Assembly: GCF_041080795.1 (NCBI RefSeq)
Contig: NZ_CP129674.1
Span: forward strand, 1,984,001-2,048,000
Direction: 5' to 3'
Length of the DNA stretch: 64,000 nucleotides
Source: Bifidobacterium sp. WK041_4_12
GTDB taxonomy: Bacteria; Actinomycetota; Actinomycetes; Actinomycetales; Bifidobacteriaceae
The translations under genes and the position numbers were made by a program. This document shows, piece by piece, positions 37,346 through 47,038 of this stretch (within the stretch, counting starts at the first letter, position 1; every line of letters starts with the position of its first letter). Under the pieces are notes generated by a model. The model saw only the letters and a program-made list of their open reading frames with translations. It did no database searches and was not told where the DNA came from.

Positions 37346-38052
37346 GCTTGAACATCCTTCGTGCCGTGTTCGGATTCAGCAGGCTCAGATTCAGCGGTCG
37401 TTGCCGCATCGGCAGGAGACATCAATCGCAATGCGTCTTCGTCAAATACCATGACAAACGGAATTTGTGCACGTTCCTGCGTCGTTGGATTCACGGCTTC
37501 AATTGTGAATGTCTGTGAACTCGACTCCGACTTGGGCGAATGTTCGAATTGCCGTCGTGATCCAATCAGGCTGGCAATGGCGACAACCGTGGCACCTTCC
37601 TTGGCGATGATGCCAAAGTCAAGTCCCAGTTCATTGCCATCGCGCAAGGTAACCAGCGAAGAGGTTTGAATATATGATTTCTCGCTCAGCCATGAATCGA
37701 CCAGCAGCACCCTTTCCCCCGCTATGGAAGGTCCCTTGATGCTGGGATACACGAAATCCATGACGAATGCGTTCAATGCGGCACCCTGTGCATTGGCTGC
37801 ATGAATAATCGCGTCGACAATCGGCACAGCGGCCGAGGTGAGCGCCCCCACCGCATCAAAATCTGAAAGACCGTACCCGCGTTGCTGCAATGACTCGATC
37901 AACACCTTGCCGACAAGCATCGCACCACGATGTTCGAAGGTGACATCAGCCAGTTCGCTGAATGCCTTGCCCTCTATGGATTGCGCAAGCTTTGTGGCAA
38001 GAATCGTGCGAGAATCGTCACTCAATGCTTCTGAACCATGTTTCGACTTCAT
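37342..38052 (-). CDS. Phosphoribosyltransferase-like (OPRT-type fold) protein
   Basis: A 236-residue protein resembling orotate phosphoribosyltransferase. It has VGALTSAAVPIVDAIIHAA and the strand-loop GERVLLVDSWLSEKSY (from about 112), where an active PRTase would have a DDxxTTG-type PRPP loop. Only one of the usual acidic residues (D119) remains and the catalytic lysine loop is not recognisable. It may be a non-catalytic or divergent member. The C-terminal tail is acidic (ESEPAESEHGTKD). Start and stop are coupled to the TrmH-like gene downstream. Confidence 0.6.
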   Translation of the reverse strand: MKSKHGSEALSDDSRTILATKLAQSIEGKAFSELADVTFEHRGAMLVGKVLIESLQQRGYGLSDFDAVGALTSAAVPIVDAIIHAANAQGAALNAFVMDFVYPSIKGPSIAGERVLLVDSWLSEKSYIQTSSLVTLRDGNELGLDFGIIAKEGATVVAIASLIGSRRQFEHSPKSESSSQTFTIEAVNPTTQERAQIPFVMVFDEDALRLMSPADAATTAESEPAESEHGTKDVQA

Positions 38053-38066
38053 GGCTACAGCCTAGC

Positions 38067-39485
38067 TCATGAGTTCGAGACGGTGCCATCGCTGGTTTCA
38101 CCGTCGTTTTGAGTATCAACGTCGTCATGAGTGTCAACGTCGTCAGGATCGACCAGTTCAGCTGCCGTGAGCTCTCTGATATCGGCATTATTGGGTTCTA
38201 TCGGGCTCACCTCTGCGATGACTTTTGAACTGTCGAGTTTCTCGAGCTTGCGGGCGGTGACCAGCACCCGAGATTCGAGCGTCGCTGCGAACTTGTTATA
38301 TGCCTTGACTGAATTGCTGATTGACTTGCCCAGTGCGCTGGCGTGCGATCCCAAGGTGTAGAGGCGGTCATACAAACGGCGGGTCAACTCGAACAAGGTA
38401 TTGGCATCATCGCTCAAGCTCTGCTGCTGCCATGCGTATGCGACGGATTTCAGGACAGCCCAGAGCGTTACCGGCGAGGTAAGTGCAACCTTGCGATTAA
38501 ACGCGTCATCCATCAATGCTGGATCGGATTCCAACGCCGCCTGCAGCAGTGATTCATTGGGGATGAAGGCGATAACAAAGTCAGGAGCCGTTTTGAACGC
38601 ATTCCAGTACGCCTTGTCGCCCAATGCCCTGACATGCTCGCGCAGATCCTTCGCATGCGCCTTCAAGAGTTCCGAACGACGATTGATTTCATCCTCCGAA
38701 GCCGTATCCGGAATCTCGCACGCCCGCTGATAGTTGGAATATGGAGCCTTGGCATCGATGGGAATGCTTTTACCGCCAGGAAGATGCACCACCATATCCG
38801 GACGATATACCTTACCGTCGCCGTCTTCGACCACGACCTGCGTATCAAAATCGACATGTTCAAGCAGTCCCGCAGATTCGACGATATTCTTGAGCTGAGC
38901 CTCGCCCCATGCCCCTCGAACCTTATTGTTGCGCAACGCAGATGCCAACGAGCTCGTCTCTCGACCGAGTCGCAGCTGCTGCTCGCCAAGTCCCCTCAAT
39001 TGCTGGTCGAGAGCGCCCATCTCGTGCTTTCTACCCTCTTCAATCTGCGTTACCTTATGTTGCAGGGCATCAAGATTCTTCTGCACAGGTGCCAGCGCAC
39101 TGAGCACCTTGCTTTGCTCCTGCAAGGTTTTTGCCTGCTCTTCGCGCTTCTTCTCGGCTTCAGCCTCTGCCCGTTCCCGCTCATGCTGCAGTCTCATGCG
39201 TTCATCGTCCTGCGCCCGATTCAGCTGATTCTTCACATAGACCAGCTGCTCCTGCAATGCAGTGGCCTGAGTCTTGAACTGAATGACCCCGGCATTGGCC
39301 TGCTCAAGGCGATCCTTAAGCATTGCTGATTCCGTCTGCAGTTGACTCAGGCTTTCAGCGCTGCCATTCTCGGCATGTGCGGACCCTTGATTCTTTCCCA
39401 GCAGCCAGCCAATGGCAAGGCCAAGCAGGGCAGTGATCACGGCTACGCCAAGGAGCACGATGATAGATGAAGCATTTTCGAACAT
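38067..39485 (-). CDS. rmuC: DNA recombination protein RmuC
   Basis: RmuC is linked to limiting DNA inversion events and contains a nuclease-like core. With ATG at 39485 the product has 472 residues. One N-terminal membrane helix (SIIVLLGVAVITALLGLAIGWLLG) is followed by a long coiled coil (about 40-170, rich in Q, E, K, R), then the RmuC core NNKVRGAWGEAQLKNIVESAGL, YRPDMVVHLPGGKSIPIDAKAPYSNY and PDFVIAFIPNESLLQAA. The start is uncertain: an upstream in-frame ATG at 39533 is also possible and neither has a clear RBS. Confidence 0.9.
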   Translation of the reverse strand: MFENASSIIVLLGVAVITALLGLAIGWLLGKNQGSAHAENGSAESLSQLQTESAMLKDRLEQANAGVIQFKTQATALQEQLVYVKNQLNRAQDDERMRLQHERERAEAEAEKKREEQAKTLQEQSKVLSALAPVQKNLDALQHKVTQIEEGRKHEMGALDQQLRGLGEQQLRLGRETSSLASALRNNKVRGAWGEAQLKNIVESAGLLEHVDFDTQVVVEDGDGKVYRPDMVVHLPGGKSIPIDAKAPYSNYQRACEIPDTASEDEINRRSELLKAHAKDLREHVRALGDKAYWNAFKTAPDFVIAFIPNESLLQAALESDPALMDDAFNRKVALTSPVTLWAVLKSVAYAWQQQSLSDDANTLFELTRRLYDRLYTLGSHASALGKSISNSVKAYNKFAATLESRVLVTARKLEKLDSSKVIAEVSPIEPNNADIRELTAAELVDPDDVDTHDDVDTQNDGETSDGTVSNS

Positions 39486-39660
39486 ATGTTCTATCAAATC
39501 AGCAAGTGTGGACGCTTCGTGATATCCGCACATTTGAGCCTGAACTTCACGCCATCGGCCAGCAAACAGTGAGAAGATGATGGGAGTATGGCTGTGATGC
39601 CCATGCATTGCAGCCATCGTTCAACGAAAACGAGTTGCCGAACACTCGCAGGGAGGATGA

Positions 39661-41640
39661 ATGGGATTCGACATATTCATGCTTGGAATCACCATAGTCG
39701 TTGCAGGAGCCTTGACCTGGCTCATCCTGTGGTTCTTCTTCCCGAAAGGACGGATCAGCAGCAACCTGACCAGTGAACCATCCGACGAGAACTCTCGTGA
39801 CGACATTGCCGTGACACAGCGTCTGTTCATCATCGCGGCAATTCTGACGCTACCGGTCTTCCTGATCATCATGCTTCCCCTGATCAGCGATATCTTGGTG
39901 CCTCAATGGCTTCGCAGCCCTTGGATTCAGGCAATACTCATTACACCGGTGATGTTTTATTGCGGCAGAACCATTCATCAGAATGGCTGGCGTGGCATAG
40001 TCAGTCGCGCACCCAACATTAATTCCATCGTTTCCCTCGGAGCCTGGGCAGCATATCTTTACAGCCTTGCAGTGTGCTTTGCACCCGATGTGTTGCCCGT
40101 CGGATCGCAGGATCCCTACTTTGAATCGGTGGGCATCATCATCACCCTGGTCTTGCTTGGCAAACTTCTGGGAGACAAAGTTCGCGCCGGTTCCGGCGAA
40201 GCCGTTTCCGCGCTGCAGCGACTGTATCCGCAACATTGCCATAAGGTCAGCGCAGATGTTGCTGCTGCTCTGACAGCGGGCAACCATACGAAGGGCAACA
40301 GCGCGAATGGCAGTTCCAGTCTCGATGACATCCATGTCGAGGACGCCGAAAGCGCGACATTGAAATCCGGCGATATGGTACTCGTCAGCACTGGCGAACG
40401 CATCCCAGCCGACGGTCTGGTAATTGAGGGCACTGCACGGATTGATGACTCCTCGATAACAGGAAACAGTCAGTCCGTTCGTGTTGAGCATGGCGGCAAG
40501 GTCTGTGCCACGTCACTCATCGTGCAAGGTTCGGTGCTTGTGCAAGTCACAGCCGTCGCTTCGGACAGCGTTCTCGGACACATCATTACCTTGGTTTCCA
40601 AGGCTCGCAGCACTGCGGCACCCTTGCAGACGCTCGCTCGTAAACTTAGCAGGATCATCGTCACCGCAGTCATCATTCTGGCCATCTGGACCTTCGCGAT
40701 CTGGATTGTCGTCGGACCGCAGCCGCGTCTTTCGCATGCTTTGGTCACAGGAATCAGCGTACTGATCGTTGCCTGCCCCTGTGCCCTCGCCCTGGCGACA
40801 CCACTCTCAGCATTTGTAGCGATGAATCTGGGCGCAACCCAAGGCATTCTCATGTCTTCCGGCCTGTCACTGTCAAAGGCTCGCAACATTACCAGAATCT
40901 TCTTCGAATCCGACATGCTCGCCGCACACGACACGAGAAACCCCAAGGAAAGCTCGGCAGCGCTGCACAAGGCGGGCATATCGATTGGCATGTTCACGCA
41001 CGACACGAGCGCCGAGACCATGCGTCAGGCATCCGAATTTGGCGTAGACGAAATCATTCCCCTGGATCAGCCAAACTCTGCAAGCATGCAGTCTGACACG
41101 CAGGCTGACACGCAGGCTGATGGTGAGCATGAGTCTCCCTCGTCACTTCACGGGCGCAATGCTGACATGGCTCAATGGATACGTCACTTCGTCAACCAGA
41201 GCTCGGGGGATGGACTCGTTGCCATGGTTGGCGATAGCGAGAACGATACCTTGGCCTTCGAGGAGGCCGACATCGCGTTCGCCCTTGGCACAGCGTCCCG
41301 GCAAGCCATGCAGTCAGCCGACATCACGATTCTCAGTGGCGACATGCAGGGCGTGCTGCATGCCATATCGCTTTCTCGACAGACCATGGGCAATATGCGC
41401 GAGAATCTCGTGTGGGCATTGATCTATAACGTGGTGGGCATACCCTTTGCGATGGGCATTCTCTATCCCTTCACCGGCTGGCTGCTCACGCCTGCCATAG
41501 CCGGGTTGGCAATGACATGTTCGCTCGTGTGCGTCATCATCAACGCCCATCGTCTTTCAAAGACCGATATCAGGCACACATGGGAATATGTGGAGTCCGA
41601 CATTGTTCATCGAACTCCACATATCGTGACCAGAGCCTAG
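39661..41640 (+). CDS. Degenerate P1B-type ATPase (probable pseudoenzyme)
   Basis: A 659-residue intact reading frame of heavy-metal P-type ATPase ancestry. It keeps the membrane helices, the actuator region (SGDMVLVSTGERIPADGLV) and the metal-site motif CPC (372-374 in VACPCALALATP). The essential catalytic parts are changed: the dephosphorylation motif TGE is TGN (N269), the DKTGT site is replaced by FESDML around residue 416, the HP-type nucleotide-binding region is absent, and only about 105 residues separate that site from VGDSEND (about 523-529) instead of roughly twice that. No N-terminal metal-binding domain is present. It should not hydrolyse ATP; it may act as a metal-binding or regulatory membrane protein. 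Confidence 0.8.
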   Translation: MGFDIFMLGITIVVAGALTWLILWFFFPKGRISSNLTSEPSDENSRDDIAVTQRLFIIAAILTLPVFLIIMLPLISDILVPQWLRSPWIQAILITPVMFYCGRTIHQNGWRGIVSRAPNINSIVSLGAWAAYLYSLAVCFAPDVLPVGSQDPYFESVGIIITLVLLGKLLGDKVRAGSGEAVSALQRLYPQHCHKVSADVAAALTAGNHTKGNSANGSSSLDDIHVEDAESATLKSGDMVLVSTGERIPADGLVIEGTARIDDSSITGNSQSVRVEHGGKVCATSLIVQGSVLVQVTAVASDSVLGHIITLVSKARSTAAPLQTLARKLSRIIVTAVIILAIWTFAIWIVVGPQPRLSHALVTGISVLIVACPCALALATPLSAFVAMNLGATQGILMSSGLSLSKARNITRIFFESDMLAAHDTRNPKESSAALHKAGISIGMFTHDTSAETMRQASEFGVDEIIPLDQPNSASMQSDTQADTQADGEHESPSSLHGRNADMAQWIRHFVNQSSGDGLVAMVGDSENDTLAFEEADIAFALGTASRQAMQSADITILSGDMQGVLHAISLSRQTMGNMRENLVWALIYNVVGIPFAMGILYPFTGWLLTPAIAGLAMTCSLVCVIINAHRLSKTDIRHTWEYVESDIVHRTPHIVTRA

Positions 41641-41676
41641 CGAAGCATCGTGCGGAGGTGCTCGCACTCGGATGTT

Positions 41677-41717
41677 TTAGCGCACAAGCGTTCTAGCACC
41701 CAAGTGTTCTAGCACCT
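41677..41717. repeat. 16-bp direct repeat between convergent genes
   Basis: Two adjacent copies of about AGCRCMCAAGYGTTCT, then a third partial AGCACC, lie between the P-type ATPase gene and clpB, which converge. No function is proposed. Confidence 0.6.
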
Positions 41718-41743
41718 CAGTCAGCAAGTGCCAAGATGGCAGA

Positions 41744-44476
41744 TCATCTGCTCCCCGATGGCGGATCCTCGCGGATTCCATCAATGTGCACATCGTTGCC
41801 GCTGCCTGTGGATGCAGCATCATCGCTGACCAGCGTGTCGGTCGGCCATGCGGTGAGTTCAAGATGTTCACCGCCCGTCTGATCGACCAGCACGGTATCG
41901 CCGTCGTGAATCTTGCCAGCAAGCAGCATTCTTGCCAACTGGTCGCCAACCTCGGTCTGTACCAGACGACGCAGTGGACGCGCACCATAGGCAGGGTCAT
42001 ATCCTGCGTCTGCAAGCCATTCGCGAGCAGAATTCGTCACGTCAAGCGTGATTCTGCGATCGGTCAGACGCGCAGCAACCTGGCTGACCTGAATGTTGAC
42101 GATTCCAGCCAATTCCTCACGCGTGAGTGGATCAAACACCACCATCTCATCGAGTCGGTTCAGAAACTCTGGCTTGAAGTGGGCGTGCACCGCATCCATA
42201 ACGGCACGATGCTTGGCTTCCGCATCGAGTGAATCGTCAATCAGGAACTGCGAACCCAGATTCGAGGTCATGATCAGAATCGTGTTCTTGAAGTCCACGG
42301 TTCTGCCCTGTCCATCGGTGAGCCTGCCATCGTCAAGAACCTGCAGCAGGATATCGAACACCTCGGGATTGGCCTTCTCCACCTCGTCGAACAGCACAAC
42401 CGAATATGGACGGCGACGAATGGCCTCGGTGAGCTGGCCACCCTCTTCGTAGCCGACATAGCCTGGAGCCGCACCAATGAGCCGAGACACCGATGCCTTC
42501 TCCATGTATTCGCTCATATCGATACGCACCATAGCCTTCTCATCATCGAAAATGAAGTCCGCGAGCGCCTTCGCAAGTTCGGTTTTTCCTACGCCAGTAG
42601 GGCCGAGGAACATGAATGAACCTGTTGGCCTGTCAGGGTCGGAGATTCCTGCACGGGAGCGACGAACCGCATCGGATACAGCGCTGATCGCAGTCTTCTG
42701 ACCGATGACGCGCTTGCCCAAGGCTTCTTCCATATGCAGCAGCTTCTCATTCTCACCCTGCAGCAGACGACCTACCGGAATGCCGGTCCAATCGGCCACG
42801 ATTTCTGCGACGGAATCCGCATCGACATGATCGGGAACCATGGGCTCCTCTGCTGGCCCGCCTGCGATGTCGGCACCTTCCTCAGTGTTCCCATCATGCT
42901 GCTCATTGGATTCGTCCGCAGCGTTCTCGGCAGCGGCCAGCTCCTTCTGAATCGCTGGAATTTCACCGTAGAGAATGCGCGAAGCCTCTTCAAGGTTGCC
43001 TTCACGCGTCGCCTTGTCCGCATCGACGCGCTTGGCATCCAGTTGAGCGCGCAAATCACCGATCTTGTTGTGTCCAGCCTTCTCGGCATTCCACCGAGCA
43101 GTCATGCCACCAAGCTTTTCCTTCGTGTCAGCCAGATCGGACTGCAATTTCTCATAACGGTCCTTGGATGCAGGATCTTCAGCCTTTTTCAGCTGCATCT
43201 CCTCCATTTCAAGGCGCGTCACCTTGCGCTGCAGCTCATCGATTTCCTCAGGCTGCGAATCGAGTTCCATACGAAGATGGGCTGCCGCCTCATCGACCAG
43301 GTCAATCGCCTTGTCAGGCAATTGGCGGCCGGTGATGTATCGGTTCGAGAGCGTTGCCGCCGCAACCAAGGCATCGTCTCCGATCGTCACCTTGTGGTGT
43401 GCCTCGTACCGCTGCTTCAATCCTCGAAGAATGGCAACCGTGTCCTCAACCGATGGCTCACCGACGAACACCTGCTGGAATCTGCGCTCTAGTGCAGAAT
43501 CCTTCTCGATGTTCTCACGGTATTCATCGAGAGTGGTGGCACCGATAAGACGGAGCTCTCCACGAGCCAGCATGGGCTTGAGCATGTTGCCCGCATCCAT
43601 GGAGCCTTCAGCAGCTCCCGCGCCTACGATGGTGTGAATCTCATCGATGAAGGTGATGACTTCCCCATTGGCGCTCTCTATCTCCTTGAGCACTGACTTC
43701 AGTCGTTCCTCGAATTCGCCACGGTACTTGCTGCCCGCAACCATCGACCCCAGATCGAGGGAAACCAGCCTCTTGCCCTGCAGACCGGTCGGCACGTCAC
43801 CAGCAACGATGCGCTCGGCAAGCCCTTCCACAACTGCCGTCTTGCCGACACCAGGCTCACCGATAAGCACAGGATTGTTCTTGGTTCTGCGACTCAAAAT
43901 CTGAATAACGCGGCGAATCTCCCGATCACGGCCGATAACAGGATCCAGCTTGCCTTCCTTCGCCTGAGCCGTCAGATCAGAGGAATATTTCTCCAAAGCC
44001 TTGTAATTGCCTTCGGCATCGGGGCTGGTGACTTTCGCTCCCCCGCGCACGCTTGGAATCACTGTGCGCAGACTTTCCGGCGTAATACCGGACTCGCACA
44101 AGATATCCGCAGCCTGCGAGGGTCCTACTGCTATGGCTATGAGCAGGTGCTCGGTAGAGACGTAATCATCCCCCATCTGCTGCATCTCATGCTCAGCCTG
44201 GGTCAGGGCTACGGTGAGCTGACGGCTCGCCTGTGGCTGAGCTGTGCTTGAACCGCTTGCTGCCGGAAGCTCGACGAGCGCATGGCGCACCTGAGCACCA
44301 ATGTTCTGCGAGTCACCGCCCGCTTCCTTGAGCAGCGCCCCGACGACTCCCCCTTGCTGGCGCAACAAGGAATCAAGCAGATGCAGGGTCTCGACCTGCG
44401 CGTTGCCTGCTGCGGAGGCGCTTTGAATTGCGTCACCGATTGCCTGTTGTGCCAAGGTGGTGAATTTCTGTTCCAT
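41744..44476 (-). CDS. clpB: ATP-dependent disaggregase ClpB
   Basis: Hexameric AAA+ chaperone that resolves aggregates with DnaK. The 910-residue protein has the N-terminal Clp_N repeats, NBD1 with Walker A GEPGVGKT (206-213), the coiled-coil middle domain (from about residue 420, unusually acidic towards its end), NBD2 with GPTGVGKTEL (around residue 640) and the D2-small domain. A C-terminal tail of about 50 residues (ASTGSGNDVHIDGI...) exceeds the family norm. GGAGGA precedes the ATG. A perfect HAIR palindrome upstream points to HspR repression. Confidence 0.97.
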   Translation of the reverse strand: MEQKFTTLAQQAIGDAIQSASAAGNAQVETLHLLDSLLRQQGGVVGALLKEAGGDSQNIGAQVRHALVELPAASGSSTAQPQASRQLTVALTQAEHEMQQMGDDYVSTEHLLIAIAVGPSQAADILCESGITPESLRTVIPSVRGGAKVTSPDAEGNYKALEKYSSDLTAQAKEGKLDPVIGRDREIRRVIQILSRRTKNNPVLIGEPGVGKTAVVEGLAERIVAGDVPTGLQGKRLVSLDLGSMVAGSKYRGEFEERLKSVLKEIESANGEVITFIDEIHTIVGAGAAEGSMDAGNMLKPMLARGELRLIGATTLDEYRENIEKDSALERRFQQVFVGEPSVEDTVAILRGLKQRYEAHHKVTIGDDALVAAATLSNRYITGRQLPDKAIDLVDEAAAHLRMELDSQPEEIDELQRKVTRLEMEEMQLKKAEDPASKDRYEKLQSDLADTKEKLGGMTARWNAEKAGHNKIGDLRAQLDAKRVDADKATREGNLEEASRILYGEIPAIQKELAAAENAADESNEQHDGNTEEGADIAGGPAEEPMVPDHVDADSVAEIVADWTGIPVGRLLQGENEKLLHMEEALGKRVIGQKTAISAVSDAVRRSRAGISDPDRPTGSFMFLGPTGVGKTELAKALADFIFDDEKAMVRIDMSEYMEKASVSRLIGAAPGYVGYEEGGQLTEAIRRRPYSVVLFDEVEKANPEVFDILLQVLDDGRLTDGQGRTVDFKNTILIMTSNLGSQFLIDDSLDAEAKHRAVMDAVHAHFKPEFLNRLDEMVVFDPLTREELAGIVNIQVSQVAARLTDRRITLDVTNSAREWLADAGYDPAYGARPLRRLVQTEVGDQLARMLLAGKIHDGDTVLVDQTGGEHLELTAWPTDTLVSDDAASTGSGNDVHIDGIREDPPSGSR

Positions 44477-44702
44477 ATTTCCTCCAAAAGGCTGGCCAGC
44501 ACCGGCAACATCCCGATTGCATGCCCATATCTGGGTTCGGCGCCAACCATATGTCTATGTCATTGTCAGTGTCATTATCCGCGTCATTGACTGCGCCAGG
44601 GTGGCCGTTGTAACCACTATGACCACCGTGCATGACCCTGATGTATGACCTCTGTGTATGACAACCGTGTTCTGTTATGAACAACCATGCACGCATAAAA
44701 AT

Positions 44703-44743
44703 ATTCCCAAAACTTGAGTCGTTATCACTCAAGTTTTGGGAAT
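44703..44743. promoter_or_regulatory. HspR-type inverted repeat (HAIR) before clpB
   Basis: The 17-base arms ATTCCCAAAACTTGAGT and ACTCAAGTTTTGGGAAT are perfectly complementary around a 7-base spacer. The core CTTGAGT-N7-ACTCAAG is the actinobacterial HAIR bound by HspR at heat-shock promoters. It lies about 230 bp before the clpB start and 31 bp after the stop of the FAH-family gene, so the RNA hairpin may also end that upstream transcript. Confidence 0.9.
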
Positions 44744-44773
44744 AGGTTGAATATGGCGGAATTTTCCCCCGTA

Positions 44774-45589
44774 TTAGGCGTGAACCACGACGTTACGCAG
44801 ACTGCCGACACCTTCAATGTGCACGACCGGCTCGTCGCCGGGACGCAATTCCATGGAAGCGTTCGGGGTTCCCGTCATGATGACATCACCGGGAAGCAGG
44901 GTGGAGAAACTGGAAATGAACGATATCTGAGCAGGAATCGAATGAATGAGCTGCGCTGTCGTGCCGCTGGCTTCAGGAACGTCCTTGCCATTGAGCGAGA
45001 ACGAGATCTTGGTGTTGGCATAATCGACGTCGGTCTCAATCCATGGTCCTAGCGGGCAGGAGGTGTCGAAGCCCTTGGCCCTTGTCCACATTGGATCGCC
45101 GCCTTGAAGATCACGCAAGGTTACGTCGTTGACGCATGTATAGCCCAGCACATACGACATCGCGTCGGCTTCAGACACATGCTTGGCAATGCGGCCGATC
45201 ACCACGGCAAGCTCAGGCTCAAAGTTCATGTTATGCGAAAAGTCCGGGTAAACGATCGGATCGTCAGGACCAATGACCGATGTCGATGGCTTCGAGAAGA
45301 TCACCATCTGCTCCGGTGGCACAGGGGTTGGGGCTTGCCCGGCTTCCGCCATGAACTTGGCATGTGCAGCATAGTTCTTGGCCAATCCAAATACCTTCGA
45401 CGGTATAACCGGAGCGAGCAGACGGATACCCTCTTCATCCAGGGCATGGCGCTCACCGGTCGGGCTCACCGGTTTTGCGCCCAATGGATAACCATCGAGG
45501 CATATCAGATAGTCTTTGTTGTCTGTATCATCGTGCTGAACGAAGGCATACTGTGGCTGGTCGTTCAATGAAAAACGTGCAATTCTCAT
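44774..45589 (-). CDS. Fumarylacetoacetate hydrolase family protein
   Basis: A 271-residue protein of the FAH superfamily, metal-dependent hydrolases, decarboxylases and isomerases of beta-keto acids. Family motifs are present: KVFGLAKNYAAHAKFM, the metal-binding NFEPELAVVIGRIAK, YTCVNDVTLRDLQGGD, AKGFDTSCPLGPWIET and LPGDVIMTGTP. ATG at 45589 (MRIARFSL) matches the family start; longer in-frame starts add unrelated residues. The substrate is unknown. It lies directly upstream of clpB on the same strand. Confidence 0.88.
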   Translation of the reverse strand: MRIARFSLNDQPQYAFVQHDDTDNKDYLICLDGYPLGAKPVSPTGERHALDEEGIRLLAPVIPSKVFGLAKNYAAHAKFMAEAGQAPTPVPPEQMVIFSKPSTSVIGPDDPIVYPDFSHNMNFEPELAVVIGRIAKHVSEADAMSYVLGYTCVNDVTLRDLQGGDPMWTRAKGFDTSCPLGPWIETDVDYANTKISFSLNGKDVPEASGTTAQLIHSIPAQISFISSFSTLLPGDVIMTGTPNASMELRPGDEPVVHIEGVGSLRNVVVHA

Positions 45590-45849
45590 GCCACCAGCAT
45601 ATCCCCACCGTGTTCCATGCCGGGAACGATGCCACAAGCCGCCACTGTAGACTCTGCCGGTACCGTTATGGGAGCATATCAACAATGCTTGGAGACGCTG
45701 GCAGCACGTTGCCGGTTTTGACCATAGTATTGAAAGTATTTACGGTATTGACAGTATTGCATTGAAAGCATTGGAGCATATTCTTGTACTGTGGCGAGCA
45801 GAGGGGATCTGCGCCACGCCAGCCTACCAACATCGGAAAGGATTATCTT

Positions 45850-46215
45850 ATGTCAGAGAGGACACCCGATGATAAGGATTCAAGCTCCTCATTGCCACAT
45901 GAAACCTCAACTGAGGTGTCGAATGAACCATTGAACGAATCATCGAAGGAGACATCGCGTGAGACGTTGCATGAGACGTCACATGAGCTATCGAACGAGA
46001 CGTTGAATCAGGCACATCACGCACCCACGAACAGCGCTCAGCAGGATCCCAAAGGAACCATCGTTAAGCTTACTTCGTACATCATTGTCGTAGGAATCAT
46101 TACCATAGTTTCCTTTGCCGCTGCGACAAGCTTGGCCACAGGCACAGACAAGGCATGGCTTTCACATCTGACCTCAGAAATCCAGAAGATCGCTACCACT
46201 GCAGACCATCAGTAG
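45850..46215 (+). CDS. Small single-helix membrane protein, low-complexity N-terminus
   Basis: A 121-residue protein of unknown function. The first 75 residues are hydrophilic and rich in S, T, E, N and H, with a degenerate repeat of about four to eight residues (SNEPLNESSKETSRETLHET). One membrane helix follows at about residues 76-98 (SYIIVVGIITIVSFAAATSL) and a short C-terminal tail. ATG at 45850 has AAAGGA nine bases upstream. No homologous family is recognised; the stop codon is followed by short direct repeats. Confidence 0.65.
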   Translation: MSERTPDDKDSSSSLPHETSTEVSNEPLNESSKETSRETLHETSHELSNETLNQAHHAPTNSAQQDPKGTIVKLTSYIIVVGIITIVSFAAATSLATGTDKAWLSHLTSEIQKIATTADHQ

Positions 46216-46428
46216 GCACAAGTCGGCACAACAGACGCAGCAGACGCAGCCCAGTCCCGCATCCGAATAGAGCAGTCTCAAACGCTCAGTACCGGACATG
46301 TTCGCTCTTAACACAGTTACGTCATGCCAGATGAAGTTTGCATCACAAGCTGGCAGTATTGAAGTGGGCAACACCAGACATCAAACTCTTAAAAGCAATA
46401 GGCACCAAGCGACGAGAAAGGATTGAAC

Positions 46429-46983
46429 ATGGGTTCACTGCAACAGGCAAAAGCTTTGATCGTTGTCAACAATTGGGGCATCGAAGAAACCGAACTCACA
46501 CGTCCACTGCGAGATCTGCGCGAGGCAGGCGCACACGTCACACTGGCCGCGCCAAGCCTCGATGAAGTTGAAACCGTGAAACATGACCGTTACGAGGGCG
46601 AAAAGGTCAAGCCGGACGCACTGCTGGACGATGTCGATGCCGCGGATTTCGACATGCTGATCGTTCCTGGAGGCACATGCAACGTTGATCGTCTGCGCAT
46701 CATGCCCAAGGCAATCTCTTTGGCTCAGCAATTCGCGAAGGCCAAGAAACCCATCGCCGCCATATGCCATGGACCATGGCTTCTGGTGAACGCTGGACTC
46801 ACATCAGGCAAGACACTTACCAGCTGCCGCTACATCGCAGCCGATGTTGAAAACTCCGACGGCGTATATCGTGACCAGGAAGTCCTGATTGACGATTCTC
46901 AGGAATGGCGTTTGATCACATCGCGCAAACCAGACGATCTGGACGCTTTCGTCGATGCCATCGAAAGCACTTTGAGCGCCTGA
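46429..46983 (+). CDS. DJ-1/PfpI-family protein
   Basis: A 184-residue member of the DJ-1/PfpI superfamily, whose members include general stress proteins, deglycase-like and peptidase-like enzymes. The order KALIVVNNWGIEETEL, FDMLIVPGGT and the nucleophile elbow AAICHGPWLL matches the PfpI group. ATG at 46429 is preceded by AGAAAGGA. The gene stands alone; a 103-bp palindromic element follows 55 bp after the stop. Substrate unknown. Confidence 0.88.
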   Translation: MGSLQQAKALIVVNNWGIEETELTRPLRDLREAGAHVTLAAPSLDEVETVKHDRYEGEKVKPDALLDDVDAADFDMLIVPGGTCNVDRLRIMPKAISLAQQFAKAKKPIAAICHGPWLLVNAGLTSGKTLTSCRYIAADVENSDGVYRDQEVLIDDSQEWRLITSRKPDDLDAFVDAIESTLSA

Positions 46984-47038
46984 AACCCGTTTGAACGAAT
47001 CAGAGGCTCCTGTTTCATCCCAATTTCATCGCGATGGT

